From assembly GCA_026416455.1 (NCBI GenBank), contig JAOAFE010000014.1, positions 1 to 44,750 of the forward strand: 44,750 nucleotides of DNA, read 5' to 3'. This DNA is from Syntrophales bacterium (lineage in GTDB: Bacteria > Desulfobacterota > Syntrophia > Syntrophales > UBA8958). The position numbers and the translations under genes are program-made. This document shows, piece after piece, positions 1 to 8,685 of the stretch. Positions within the stretch are counted from its first letter, which is position 1; each line of letters begins with the position of its first letter. The notes beneath the pieces are model-generated. The model was not told where the DNA came from. It ran no database searches and saw only the letters and a list, made by a program, of their open reading frames with translations.

Positions 1-965
1 TAGTATTTCTTTTTTCCCCTAATCAAAATGCTTCGATGACCTTCAATCGTAACCGACTCTGCCCCTGAATGATGGCCGAGCCTCAATAAACAGCCTCCAT
101 CTACATCAAGATGGCATGGATTAATCTTCGCTAATTGTAATTCTCGCTCCTCCCTTCCTTTCTCCTTTTCGTAGAAATTTTTCACACCGAGTAATAGATT
201 CTCCATGGTTAATTGATGCCTAATCTTTGGATGGCGTTCCTTCTGTTCAGTTACGGAAATGGTGCCCACAAACCATGACCCCGGCTCTACTATTTCCAGT
301 ATTTGACTGAGACCACGTGCTCCCTCTTGTCCGGTCTTCTTTTCGTTAACGGCATAAACGATACGGGTAGTCGCTTTCACCGGTAAAAAATCAGAGACCT
401 TGAGCATCCGAAACGGATCTGATTCAATATCATTATAATCGAGCAATTCCTGCTCTAACCTTATGTTGGCCTTTTTTTCTTTGGGGTTAGATTTAACATG
501 CGGTTTCTTTTTCGCTATCAAGTTCAGATAAGCCGTCCTTAATGAGCCTTTGATGGAAGACCCGGGCAGGTATGGCCTCAGGGTATAGGGGTTATAGGCT
601 GTCCTTTTTATTTCAAACCGGTTTAACTCTTGTTGGATCCTTCTTTCGTCCCCCAGGCCCATGCTTAAACTATTAGCATAATGACTGATAAAACCACGGC
701 AAACATCCACCTCCCATCCTACAGCTTTCTTTCCTCGCATGAACTTCATAAGCTCGAGCAGAGAAGAAACGGTGCCCTTTCTACATATCTCGTTTAGCTG
801 GTTTCTATCTTTCTCGCTTAAATGCCCGAAGAAATCCAAAGGATCGAAAACAACTATCTTTTTTCTTCCTTCATCGACAACAAAAGACAAAGGGTCGTAT
901 ACTTCGTCACACCCGATATGGACCGGGGTAAGAATTTTGATAAAAAAGTGTTTTGTCACGGTCAT
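1..965 (-). CDS. csm5: Type III-A CRISPR RAMP protein Csm5 (3' end cut by window edge)
   Basis: Reading the minus strand from an ATG at 965 gives an open frame of about 321 codons that runs off the left edge of the window. It contains the RAMP-type motif LRPYLPGSSIKGSLRTAYL and, later, LLRLGHHSGAESVTIEG, which is the glycine-rich pattern expected near the C-terminal side of Csm5. In the type III-A (Csm) complex Csm5 caps the 3' end of the crRNA and helps its maturation. The start lies 5 bases after the csm4 stop, so it is the last visible gene of the cas6 to csm5 operon. The true stop is outside the window. Family and order (csm3-csm4-csm5) agree, so the identification is firm. Only the missing C-terminus is uncertain. 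Confidence 0.93.
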   Translation of the reverse strand, partial: MTVTKHFFIKILTPVHIGCDEVYDPLSFVVDEGRKKIVVFDPLDFFGHLSEKDRNQLNEICRKGTVSSLLELMKFMRGKKAVGWEVDVCRGFISHYANSLSMGLGDERRIQQELNRFEIKRTAYNPYTLRPYLPGSSIKGSLRTAYLNLIAKKKPHVKSNPKEKKANIRLEQELLDYNDIESDPFRMLKVSDFLPVKATTRIVYAVNEKKTGQEGARGLSQILEIVEPGSWFVGTISVTEQKERHPKIRHQLTMENLLLGVKNFYEKEKGREERELQLAKINPCHLDVDGGCLLRLGHHSGAESVTIEGHRSILIRGKKKY

Positions 966-970
966 TTTTC

Positions 971-1951
971 TCACTCCACATTTAATGGCAGGTAAATCGA
1001 ATAGCCTTGAGCTACCGTTTGTTCAGCCACCTTCGATATGCCTGTTATGGCCCGACCGATATACGGCTTCTCCCATACGCGATGATCTTTCGGTACCAAT
1101 ACCGCCCCCTCGTCTGCCATAATGATCGGCGCTTTAAAGGGATGAGAAGAGGTAGCAAGTACATCACCATGTCGGCCAAAACGGGTAAAGGGTGTGAAAT
1201 AAATACCCACATATAAATCCGTCTCCGGCACGACCGGCGAAAGGGCATAACAAGCATTTTCGCCTTCTTTTTTAGGAATAGGCTTTTCTACGACTTTTAA
1301 AACGTCAAAACGTCCCAAACCCGTGGAAGCATCGCGACCGAATCCTACTTTTCCTATCTGTTCTAAACCACGATTTATGTTCTCTATATCTGTAGCTTCT
1401 TCATCGAAAAGTACGAACACAACCAGCTCCAAATCCGGATGATAGTAGTGATTTCGCTTGATATAGGGAGCAAACGTATCTTCTCCCGTCGTCATGGTGA
1501 GACGATTGATTGAGTTGTGGGGTTGGATAAAATCACCCCGAATTCTCTTTTCACCACGGGGGGCAAGATCCGCGTCGGTATTCATTCTTTCTTTGGTCAC
1601 TCTTATCCTCAAATCTTCACCCACCAAAATCCACCGCTTGTTTAGTATTTGTTTCCTCTCCTCATAAAATCTCTTTTTATCGTCAAACGAAGCCTTGGAC
1701 AGAACCTTCAAGGGATAGTCCGGACGCTTTAAGGCGTAATAATAAGACCCGTCCCTGTAGATTACAGGCCAAGCCGAGGAAAAAACGGCAAAAGGTCTTT
1801 GATCGTAACAGGCTATCCACTCCTCAAGCCCCTTTTTTAGGAGACTGTTGTCATACTTGGCCTGCCAGCAGAAATGGCCAAAGATGGTATCCCCCTTGAA
1901 GGGCGTGCCAAAAAATGACTTTGGCTTGATGCGTATTTCACACAATTTCAA
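971..1951 (-). CDS. csm4: Type III-A CRISPR RAMP protein Csm4
   Basis: The 326-residue product is Csm4, the RAMP protein that binds the 5' repeat tag of the crRNA and contacts Cas10 at the foot of the Csm complex. The N-terminus has the typical Csm4 pattern (KPKSFFGTPFKGDTIFGHFC), and a glycine-rich segment GKVGFGRDASTGLGRF sits near residues 207-222. The start is a TTG at 1951, chosen because a strong AAAGGAGG ribosome site lies 7 bases upstream and no better start is present. It follows csm3 after 20 bases and precedes csm5 after 5 bases. Length is in the normal range for the family. No lesion was seen. Confidence 0.95.
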   Translation of the reverse strand: MKLCEIRIKPKSFFGTPFKGDTIFGHFCWQAKYDNSLLKKGLEEWIACYDQRPFAVFSSAWPVIYRDGSYYYALKRPDYPLKVLSKASFDDKKRFYEERKQILNKRWILVGEDLRIRVTKERMNTDADLAPRGEKRIRGDFIQPHNSINRLTMTTGEDTFAPYIKRNHYYHPDLELVVFVLFDEEATDIENINRGLEQIGKVGFGRDASTGLGRFDVLKVVEKPIPKKEGENACYALSPVVPETDLYVGIYFTPFTRFGRHGDVLATSSHPFKAPIIMADEGAVLVPKDHRVWEKPYIGRAITGISKVAEQTVAQGYSIYLPLNVE

Positions 1952-1971
1952 GGCTTGACCTCCTTTACTTC

Positions 1972-2688
1972 TCAGGAAAGGGTTATTGCATCATATGCCT
2001 TTTTAATTTCTGCATCCGCAAACTCGAACTCAATCTTCCCGTAACCGCGGCTGCCACTGCCACCTAAGGCATCTTTTTCCAAAAGTTTGAGACCCCTTAA
2101 TAAGTAGGGAAAAAGTTCATTTTCTTCTTCGTCTCCCATAATCTTCAACGTTATTTGAAAATCAAACTGAGCACCTGCCACGACTCGCTCAGTAAAACGG
2201 GGATTTTCGGCAACGCTGGATATTCGATTTATAGAATTTTCGGACTTAACTTCCACGAAGGGTAATCTCTTATCTTCGATACCCTTTTTCCATACCTCAT
2301 TCAGAGGACAATCGGAAAAGGACACACGAGTAGGACCGATTTCCTCATCTACAATGATATCCGCATCCGCTCCTCCGGAACCAAAAATTTTAAGAATCCT
2401 TTTGCACGCAGCCTTTTTATTTTCCGCAGATAATTTTCTCAGATCGCTCGCCTGAAGAGGTTTCCCTCCTGTTACACCCATAAGACCACTTTCCAACTCG
2501 AGAAGAGAGCGTACCTTTCCCTTTAAAGAAGACCCGGGGATGTACGGCTCTTGCGTTAAAGGGTGTTTTATAACAGGGTTATCTGTTCCTCCGATGTGCA
2601 TTTCCGACTCACCAGCACCAATGTGAAGGCCTGTCTTAAGAATTATTTTCCCTTTGATTTCCTTAATTTTTACCAAACGAATATCCAT
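1972..2688 (-). CDS. csm3: Type III-A CRISPR RAMP protein Csm3 (target-RNA backbone nuclease)
   Basis: The 238-residue product matches Csm3, the repeated backbone subunit that cuts target RNA every six nucleotides. Visible hallmarks are LKTGLHIGAGESEMHIGG, then TDNPVIKHP, the PYIPGSSLKGKVRSLL loop, and the C-terminal LGGSGSRGYGKIEF glycine-rich loop. Asp36 (in GGTDNPV) aligns with the catalytic Asp32/33 described for staphylococcal and streptococcal Csm3, so slicing activity is probably intact. The ATG at 2688 follows a GAGGAGC ribosome site. It sits between csm2 and csm4 in the operon. Length is normal for Csm3. Confidence 0.96.
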   Translation of the reverse strand: MDIRLVKIKEIKGKIILKTGLHIGAGESEMHIGGTDNPVIKHPLTQEPYIPGSSLKGKVRSLLELESGLMGVTGGKPLQASDLRKLSAENKKAACKRILKIFGSGGADADIIVDEEIGPTRVSFSDCPLNEVWKKGIEDKRLPFVEVKSENSINRISSVAENPRFTERVVAGAQFDFQITLKIMGDEEENELFPYLLRGLKLLEKDALGGSGSRGYGKIEFEFADAEIKKAYDAITLS

Positions 2689-2705
2689 GTCTGCTCCTCC
2701 TCTTT

Positions 2706-3101
2706 CTAGTTTTCGTACTGACGATAAAAGCCCATAAACGCCTCAAAGAAGTTAGCAAAAACGTCAAGGTCGCGGGGGTCTTCTACCTGCCCGATGCAGC
2801 CTTTGATAAGCTTCACGAAATCGTCGGTTACCAAGTTATTACGCCCTCTCGCATAAACCACTTTTGCAATAATCATGTTTACAAAGGGCTGAATGGTGGG
2901 CCATTCTTCCGGTTTTTTCTTTACAATCTCGTTATACCTAACTACCTCATCGTAAAATTTTCTAATTTGCGATCTCTTATTCGACCTCTGCTCCCCTGAT
3001 TCATGAATCCTCCTTGCCCATTTCTCTGCCTCATCGGAATAGAGCTTGACGTTAACGATTTTGTTTTTTCTATCCTTATAAAACTCTGGATACTCGCTCA
3101 T
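2706..3101 (-). CDS. csm2: Type III-A CRISPR small subunit Csm2
   Basis: The product (131 residues from the ATG at 3101) is a small, charged, helical protein with the Csm2 pattern: an EAEKWARRI-like first helix and a C-terminal FANFFEAFMGFYRQYE. Csm2 forms the inner belly filament of the Csm effector beside Csm3. A longer frame reaches back to 3179 inside cas10, but the ATG at 3101 is preferred because it makes an exact ATGA overlap with the cas10 stop and has GGAGGGAGG just upstream. No enzymatic motif is expected or seen. The position between cas10 and csm3 supports the call more strongly than sequence alone, since Csm2 is poorly conserved. Confidence 0.92.
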   Translation of the reverse strand: MSEYPEFYKDRKNKIVNVKLYSDEAEKWARRIHESGEQRSNKRSQIRKFYDEVVRYNEIVKKKPEEWPTIQPFVNMIIAKVVYARGRNNLVTDDFVKLIKGCIGQVEDPRDLDVFANFFEAFMGFYRQYEN

Positions 3102-5704
3102 GACCTCCCTCCTCTCCGAATGTTGTAAATGAGACCCCATAAGGGGATTCTTAACTTTTCTCGATAGGTATGAAGCCATTCGTATACCTTTGAAAACTCC
3201 CTTCTGGCCTTATGCCTTTCTTCTTCGCTCTTCATTGTTCGTCCGATATTACGTTCCGTCATGTATCTAAAAAGGGCACGCCATTTCAGGCACTCCATAT
3301 CCCTGATAGTAACTCCTCCCTCCTGGCACACCTTGCTCTCCTTTTCTGCCATTTCGATAAATTTGTTTATTCGAAAGAGCATGGCGCTATTCACTAATTT
3401 ACGGTCACTCCACTCCTGCAAAGTTTCTCTTAATTCTGTTAACTTGAAAAATTCACTCCATTTAGCCGTGCTGCCGAAAATGGTGATGGAGTTTCTACCA
3501 TTCGCCTTCGATTGCGAAAGTACTTCTTCAGCATCCTCTGCCAGCCTCACAATAGGTGTATTCGGCTTTTGAAGCGACATGCCTGCTGAAAAGTGAATCT
3601 CCGGGTTATGACACACATAATCAGCAAATTTTCCATTTAGATAAGCCACTAATTCTACGACGCGGTTCCAAGGCCCGATGAGAAACAAATCGTCACCACC
3701 AGCAAAGATGGTATAAATGTCGTTAAACTGCGATTCCTTTTTCAGAAGATAGGGCAAGTATAGGGCAAAGAATAGGTTCAGCATACGGCTTAAAGAGGCC
3801 ACCCGAGAAATGGAAAAATCGTCTTCAGGTATGCCACAAGCCATTAGTTGCCCCAAATGATCGACATCTGCCTTCAGAACACCGAGGGCAGAAATGCCCA
3901 TTTCCTTACCGGAATCATCATAATTAAGCGCCTTGGCGGCAATATGTTCAAAGGTTTTGATCCTTCCAACCTCAATTTCAGCTATCAGTCTCTCCTTTTT
4001 TCTCTCCGATTTTCGACCTGCTAAAATACGCTCATCGTATTTATCTTCTTCTCGGTACGTGGGCACATATCCGGCAATGAACCTCACGGTAACGGTTTTG
4101 TTAACTGGCTGTAATGGATCGGCATTCACATCCCAATACTTATACAACAGCCCATCCCGCGCCAGATCGTTTAAGAGGCCATCGGTAAAAGCCACCTGAT
4201 ACTCATCGAAAATAGGAGCCAGTAGCTTCTCACCTCTAATTGCGGCCTCTTTATGCGTAATGGCAACTCGCAAATCTCCCCTTTTCTGGGCAATATTCTT
4301 GCCTAAGTAGATGTGATCATGACAGATCTCGCACATAGAACGATCTTCGGACTCTTTGAATTCCTCTGCCTTTTCCGACGAGGGTCTTTTTCCACAGTAG
4401 GGACAAAGAGGTGGATCGAGGGGGCGGAACTTTTCGAGATAGCCTTTTATCTCGCCCCCAAAAAGATTTATCGAAAAACGGGAAAACTTTTTCTTCCACA
4501 TTCTCTCCGATAGTTCCTCCCACAATTTGGCAAACTGGGGGCGTATTAAATCGACCGGCGCTAGCTCCATAGACGTTATGCCGATACAACTTTCTCCGAG
4601 TGATACATCAAGAAGCCAGCTATTGATTTGATTTTCTGCTTCTTCCAGGTTCTTTTTTGCCTTTTCCGTATTGGGCAGGATGATATAGAATTTACCACCT
4701 GCCGAAATAATGAGAGAGGTCGAAGGCAGATCCATTTTTCTCAAAATTAAGTCGGCAGCAAGTTCACAATATAGCGAAACAGCGAAAGACCGCCCTCGGA
4801 GCATTTTCGCTCTATATTTAGCTGCTTCTCCTTCATTGAAGATAAAGCCTTGAATACCGTAAAAGTCACCGCCAACAAGTAAGAATTTCTTTGGCTTATC
4901 GTCCTTAATCGATTCCTTGTCATAGGTATTCGTCTCCTTGTGATAGAGATAGAGGGCGCTGGCAATGGCGGCAACCATCCTCGAATGGTCGTATAGAGAC
5001 ACATCGGGAATAATATATCCCGCCCTCGCCTGAGGAATAAAACTAAGATAAATGCTCATCAGGGATTCGAAGTGATCGAACCAGAGGTAGATATTTTCAT
5101 TGCGATGGGCCAACTTTTCTAAAGCAAAGCAAAATTCTTGGAACAATTTACGATATTCATTTTTTGCCTCTTCATCGCTCGGGGGGCGTACAATTTCCTT
5201 CTTCTGCGGGAAGATACTTTCAGGATTCACTTCTTTTAACCCGTAGGCGTATAGGTAGTCTTCTCGCTTCACTTTTCCATCCTTATTCAGCCGCTCAAAC
5301 AGGGAAAGAAGGCGAGTTTTCCTGTAATCAGACCAATTAACGGCCTCGTTGTACTCTTTCTCAAAGGTTGATCTATCCAAGCCGGCACTCAATCTATCAG
5401 CCACAGCTATTATCCACTGAAGGGGAGTTTCCGGTTTATGATGTCCTGCGGCTACCTTGACAAACGTATCCTCCAAACCCCAACTTGCCTGATTAAGCTG
5501 ACGGGGTAATATCTTCTCACACCATTCTATAAAAGCTGCGGTATACACCGCATGACGGTGGGTATAATGTCCATCAAAGGAAGGCTGGTAAAGCGAGGCA
5601 TGTCTATCTAGATAATCAACAGAAACTTCCATTACGTCTTCTGTCAATTTTCCTATGTCATGTATCAATCCACCTAAAGCAACTTTCAGTACCGTTTCTT
5701 TCAT
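3098..5704 (-). CDS. cas10: Type III-A CRISPR Cas10/Csm1, HD nuclease and cyclic-oligoadenylate synthase
   Basis: The 868-residue product is the large subunit of the Csm effector. The N-terminal HD domain has its His15-Asp16 pair (GGLIHDIGK) and a second histidine pair in AGHHKPE. A zinc-finger insert has Cys434, Cys437 (CPYCGK), Cys458 and Cys461 (CEIC). The palm domain has an intact GGDD at residues 669-672 (FAGGDDLFLIG). On target-RNA binding such proteins cut single-stranded DNA through HD and make cyclic oligoadenylates from ATP through GGDD. Both sites look intact, so nucleotide signalling should be active. The ATG at 5704 has a GGAGGTGAC ribosome site. It is separated by 73 bases from the CARF gene upstream and overlaps csm2 by ATGA. 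Full length, no frameshift. Confidence 0.97.
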   Translation of the reverse strand: MKETVLKVALGGLIHDIGKLTEDVMEVSVDYLDRHASLYQPSFDGHYTHRHAVYTAAFIEWCEKILPRQLNQASWGLEDTFVKVAAGHHKPETPLQWIIAVADRLSAGLDRSTFEKEYNEAVNWSDYRKTRLLSLFERLNKDGKVKREDYLYAYGLKEVNPESIFPQKKEIVRPPSDEEAKNEYRKLFQEFCFALEKLAHRNENIYLWFDHFESLMSIYLSFIPQARAGYIIPDVSLYDHSRMVAAIASALYLYHKETNTYDKESIKDDKPKKFLLVGGDFYGIQGFIFNEGEAAKYRAKMLRGRSFAVSLYCELAADLILRKMDLPSTSLIISAGGKFYIILPNTEKAKKNLEEAENQINSWLLDVSLGESCIGITSMELAPVDLIRPQFAKLWEELSERMWKKKFSRFSINLFGGEIKGYLEKFRPLDPPLCPYCGKRPSSEKAEEFKESEDRSMCEICHDHIYLGKNIAQKRGDLRVAITHKEAAIRGEKLLAPIFDEYQVAFTDGLLNDLARDGLLYKYWDVNADPLQPVNKTVTVRFIAGYVPTYREEDKYDERILAGRKSERKKERLIAEIEVGRIKTFEHIAAKALNYDDSGKEMGISALGVLKADVDHLGQLMACGIPEDDFSISRVASLSRMLNLFFALYLPYLLKKESQFNDIYTIFAGGDDLFLIGPWNRVVELVAYLNGKFADYVCHNPEIHFSAGMSLQKPNTPIVRLAEDAEEVLSQSKANGRNSITIFGSTAKWSEFFKLTELRETLQEWSDRKLVNSAMLFRINKFIEMAEKESKVCQEGGVTIRDMECLKWRALFRYMTERNIGRTMKSEEERHKARREFSKVYEWLHTYREKLRIPLWGLIYNIRRGGRS

Positions 5705-5777
5705 AAGTCACCTCCTGCACGGAACTTATTATATCTCCCCTCAGTTGCTAATTTCCAAAACAGCAACGTTGCCATCT

Positions 5778-6899
5778 TTAGTAAACGATCTTGATTCTGC
5801 TCCGCTCCATCGGTATCCCATAACGGGTATCAGGCTTTTTCCCTACTCCTTTAATTACGAGGTCCTTGGCATGATAAGCCCCAAACGCCACCTCAATATC
5901 CCTCTTTATTTTCCCTTTGTAGGAGTTGAAATTATTCATATCCAAATCGAGAATCCCTCCCTTTTTCATTTCTTCGATGGCTCGTTTTGGGTTGCACTTT
6001 CTATAAATCTTCACCATTTCTTCTTTAAAGTCGGAAAGAGAAGCCCACTCAACGAAGCATTCACTGCATCCTTTGCAGGATTTGCTTTCGTCCTCGCGGC
6101 ATTCCTTCTTCCGCATAGCGAAAAAAGCATAAAGAGCCATTCTAACTGGCATAAGGTCACATTCACGACCCTTGAAAATAATTTTTGATTGAGTGAGATC
6201 AATGATCAGATCTGGCTTTTCATCTTTTACGAGTGACAACAGCAGCTCCGCCGGGAGCCGAGGGTTTCTAAGCATATCTTTAGTCAAAAGATGGCGGAAA
6301 GAAAAGAAAGGAAGAGAGACCATTTTTATTTCAGCATATTTAGTCTCCTTGAAGTACTCTTGCCCTTTACTATCTCTCAATTTTACGGGCACGCTGTGGC
6401 GGGGAGGGTAGAAAAAATTAGGATTGCTTTCATACTCAGAAGAGACGAGGACATGGTAAATCCTATCTTGTGGCCGGCCATAACATTGAGCCGCCACCAT
6501 AAGGCAGGCACTCATCGTTTTTCTTCCGCCGGCGATAGAGAAGAAAACGGCATGGTCTGGGTTTTTTGTTAATTGAAATGTCACATCGAGACATAGCTTC
6601 AACAATGCCTCGTTGGCTTCCTCATCTTCAATATCATCGTATTCATTGCCATATGAATCCCGCACGGTATGAACATTTTCGTGCGAAAAGTCGATTCCAT
6701 CGATCCCATATTCCCTGATAAAACGGTGATACCAGCCGTCTTTCGGCGCCAGCAAATGGGCATTTATCTTTTCCTTTCCCCGTCTTGTGGTGATCACATG
6801 AACGGCATCGACGTGGCGTCCATCCTGGTAGATGGCATACAGAGTTTCTGTTATCACCTGAGGACTCAATCCTGATAAAGCGAGAAGAATATTTTTCAT
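5778..6899 (-). CDS. CARF-domain CRISPR protein of the NE0113/TIGR02584 (Csm6 ring nuclease-like) family
   Basis: The product (373 residues from ATG 6899; a GTG at 6902 is the alternative) begins KNILLALSGLSPQVITETLYA and carries SIAGGRKTMSACL near residues 121-133. That is the CARF signature of the Cas_NE0113 family, which binds cyclic oligoadenylate made by Cas10. The C-terminal third (LTQSKIIFKGREC...PVRMALYAFFAMRK) resembles the winged-helix-like tail of this family and has a Cys cluster at about 267, 275, 278 and 281 (CKGCSEC) that could bind zinc. No HEPN R-x4-6-H motif was found, so it is unlikely to be a classical Csm6 RNase. It may degrade the signal (ring nuclease) or act as a signal-dependent DNA-binding protein. 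It overlaps the cas6 stop by one base and is followed by cas10. Confidence 0.85.
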   Translation of the reverse strand: MKNILLALSGLSPQVITETLYAIYQDGRHVDAVHVITTRRGKEKINAHLLAPKDGWYHRFIREYGIDGIDFSHENVHTVRDSYGNEYDDIEDEEANEALLKLCLDVTFQLTKNPDHAVFFSIAGGRKTMSACLMVAAQCYGRPQDRIYHVLVSSEYESNPNFFYPPRHSVPVKLRDSKGQEYFKETKYAEIKMVSLPFFSFRHLLTKDMLRNPRLPAELLLSLVKDEKPDLIIDLTQSKIIFKGRECDLMPVRMALYAFFAMRKKECREDESKSCKGCSECFVEWASLSDFKEEMVKIYRKCNPKRAIEEMKKGGILDLDMNNFNSYKGKIKRDIEVAFGAYHAKDLVIKGVGKKPDTRYGIPMERSRIKIVY

Positions 6900-7825
6900 C
6901 ACTGCCCTTGTTCAATTTCGAGACTTATTTTTCCCAAACCGAATGCCGTTTGTTTACCCAAATGCACTAATTCGCAAAAACGAAGGAAAGGTATAAATTC
7001 GCCAATTTCACCTTCGTAAGAAACGGTACCAACCAAACCTCCCATCATCATTTTTTGCTCTTGCCTCCTGGAATAGCGGCTCCAGTCAAACCATCTCAAA
7101 TCCTTTTGTATTTCTTGAACCCTTAATGAACGTTCTATGAGGCCCCGATAGTCGATACGAGGTTCACCTTCTCCATACATCTCGAAAAGAACGGAAATCC
7201 TTCTCAACGCTGCTCGCACCAAGATATGAAAGGGCAGTTGTGCGACGAGATGATTTTCATACTTGACTCTCAAGGGAGTTAATAACCGAACGGTGAGATG
7301 ATTGGCACAGCAAACTTCATCATAAAAATCAGGCAAATAATCCTTCGGTTCCGGCCACGTGAAAATTTTCCCTTCCTGGCCGTCGTAAATAACGGCTTCA
7401 TCATTTTTCACTTTTCTAAGGGAAAAGCGGCCCCTCGCATCTTTAATTTTTTTTCCGATTCCCTGCTCCCCGATTTCATTGAAGGCATATACGAAATGAG
7501 GCAGATAATCATTCGCCTTCCCAAACAGAAGCAATTGGAACGTGAATTTATCCCCCCCTCGGTAGTTTGTTTTCCCCCCGTCTTCTGGTTCTATTACATA
7601 GGGAGGTGGAGGAGGAACACCCCTATGCCCAGCAGAAGGATCGAACAGATTGATATAAAGGCATGATCGATTTAATATACAACTGTCACATTTTTCGTTT
7701 TTTAATGCACAGACGATTTTCTTAAGGGCATGACCCAATACGCCACGAAAGGTTGAACCTTTGTATTCAGGCAGGATTGCTTCTTCTCTAAAGATACAAT
7801 CGAATGTATACTTGCCGACGCGCAA
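6899..7825 (-). CDS. cas6: CRISPR pre-crRNA endoribonuclease Cas6
   Basis: The product (about 308 residues) begins with FREEAILPEYKGSTFRGVLGHALKK, followed by a CDSCILNRSCLY Cys motif, and ends with a glycine-rich HLGKQTAFGLGKI segment. This is the layout of the Cas6 family with the C-terminal CRISPR_Cas6 domain, which cuts pre-crRNA within repeats. Two TTG starts are possible. The one at 7831 lies only one base from the GAGG ribosome-binding core, whereas the one at 7825 has a normal 7-base spacing, so 7825 is preferred. It is the first gene of the visible cas operon, and its stop overlaps the next start by one base. A catalytic His cannot be assigned by eye. Confidence 0.9.
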   Translation of the reverse strand: MRVGKYTFDCIFREEAILPEYKGSTFRGVLGHALKKIVCALKNEKCDSCILNRSCLYINLFDPSAGHRGVPPPPPYVIEPEDGGKTNYRGGDKFTFQLLLFGKANDYLPHFVYAFNEIGEQGIGKKIKDARGRFSLRKVKNDEAVIYDGQEGKIFTWPEPKDYLPDFYDEVCCANHLTVRLLTPLRVKYENHLVAQLPFHILVRAALRRISVLFEMYGEGEPRIDYRGLIERSLRVQEIQKDLRWFDWSRYSRRQEQKMMMGGLVGTVSYEGEIGEFIPFLRFCELVHLGKQTAFGLGKISLEIEQGQ

Positions 7826-7910
7826 GCTCAATCCTCACAAAGTTTCTCGTACTGCTCTGTGGGTTACTAACAAAAAATAGCTTTGGCTTATACTTCGGCA
7901 ACGTGGCCAT

Positions 7911-7940
7911 GAAATACCACCCCACCATCACCCATGTCAA
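7911..7940 (-). promoter_or_regulatory. Possible promoter of the cas6-csm operon
   Basis: On the minus strand a perfect -35 hexamer TTGACA (7940-7935) is followed after 17 bases by GTATTT, or after 18 by TATTTC, a weak -10. It lies about 85 bases before the cas6 start. The -10 is poor, so this is only a candidate. The rest of the 7832-7980 stretch shows no repeat, array or gene. Confidence 0.3.
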
Positions 7941-7980
7941 TATCTAGAAATTAAAGGTCTGTCGGCTGGAAACCGCTAAA

Positions 7981-8615
7981 CTAAAACTTAAATCGCACGC
8001 CGATATATATATTGTGACCTGCACATTAGGCTTTTATACCCTTAAAATCAGGGTCCGTTGTTGCGAAATATCTGTATTTTACATCCAGAGTTGTCTTCTC
8101 CACCAAAGATAAACCGATCCCGGCTCCAACTTGATAGGCAAATACTACATCATCAGCGCTACCCAAGCGGATTTTTAGAACTGAGAGGTTGTCAACATCG
8201 AGTTTTGCTACTCCTATGCCCGCCGTTAGGTATGGAGTAACGGGGGATTCGTTTAAAAATCCATAGTATCCATTGACGAGCAAGCTCCAAACGGTGAAAT
8301 TTCCACTGGCCGGTACGTCTGATACACATATACCGCCGGCACAAGCGCTAACCTTATCGACCTTGCTTTCCTGATACCTAAGCTCCCCCTCCAACCTAAA
8401 GGCTTTGAAATCGTAACCAAGGTGAAGGCCGGTAGAAAAACCAGTATCTAATTTCACCTTGCCACTGCCCGTGGGGTCAGAGATCTTGCTATCACGCATG
8501 AAAGCCACTCCCGCTTGAGCACCTATGTAGGGACCTTTATCTCCAAAGGCAGTGCCGGCAATCAAAAAAATACGGACACACAGAAAAACAAAACCTTCAC
8601 TTTTCTCTTTTTCAT
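7981..8615 (-). pseudogene. Outer-membrane beta-barrel protein gene, broken by a frameshift and a nonsense codon
   Basis: An ATG at 8615 with a strong GAGGAGGTG ribosome site starts a signal peptide (KKRKVKVLFFCVSVFF) that hits TGA at 8562-8564. Adding one T to the 7-T run (8564-8570) restores LIAGTAFGDKGPYIGAQAG and the rest of a roughly 180-residue OmpA-like beta-barrel (GFSTGLHLGYDF, PYLTAGIGVAKLD, YQVGAGIGLSL). The frame then stops at TAA 8028-8026, but continuing in frame for 14 more codons gives GHNIYIGVRFKF and TAG at 7983-7981, an ideal last beta-strand with terminal Phe. So two single-base changes separate this from an intact outer-membrane protein. It could be decay, a phase-variable tract plus decay, or sequencing error. 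It lies between the cas operon and the WYL regulator and is transcribed toward the cas genes. Confidence 0.8.
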
Positions 8616-8644
8616 TCTATTTCACCTCCTCAATCTGAAAACGT

Positions 8645-8685
8645 TGATTGACTCCCAACCGAACGTACCTCTCCGCCGTCAATCA
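8645..8685. promoter_or_regulatory. Inverted repeat in the divergent promoter region
   Basis: TGATTGAC (8645-8652) and GTCAATCA (8678-8685) form perfect 8-base arms 25 bases apart, between the divergent outer-membrane pseudogene and the WYL regulator gene. The position fits an operator for the regulator, but no binding data or known consensus supports it. Confidence 0.3.

Noticed and set aside
7788-7910. 40-codon minus-strand ORF (MATLPKYKPKLFFVS...) over the cas6 start
   Set aside because: No ribosome site, overlaps cas6 in another frame and matches no family I recognise.
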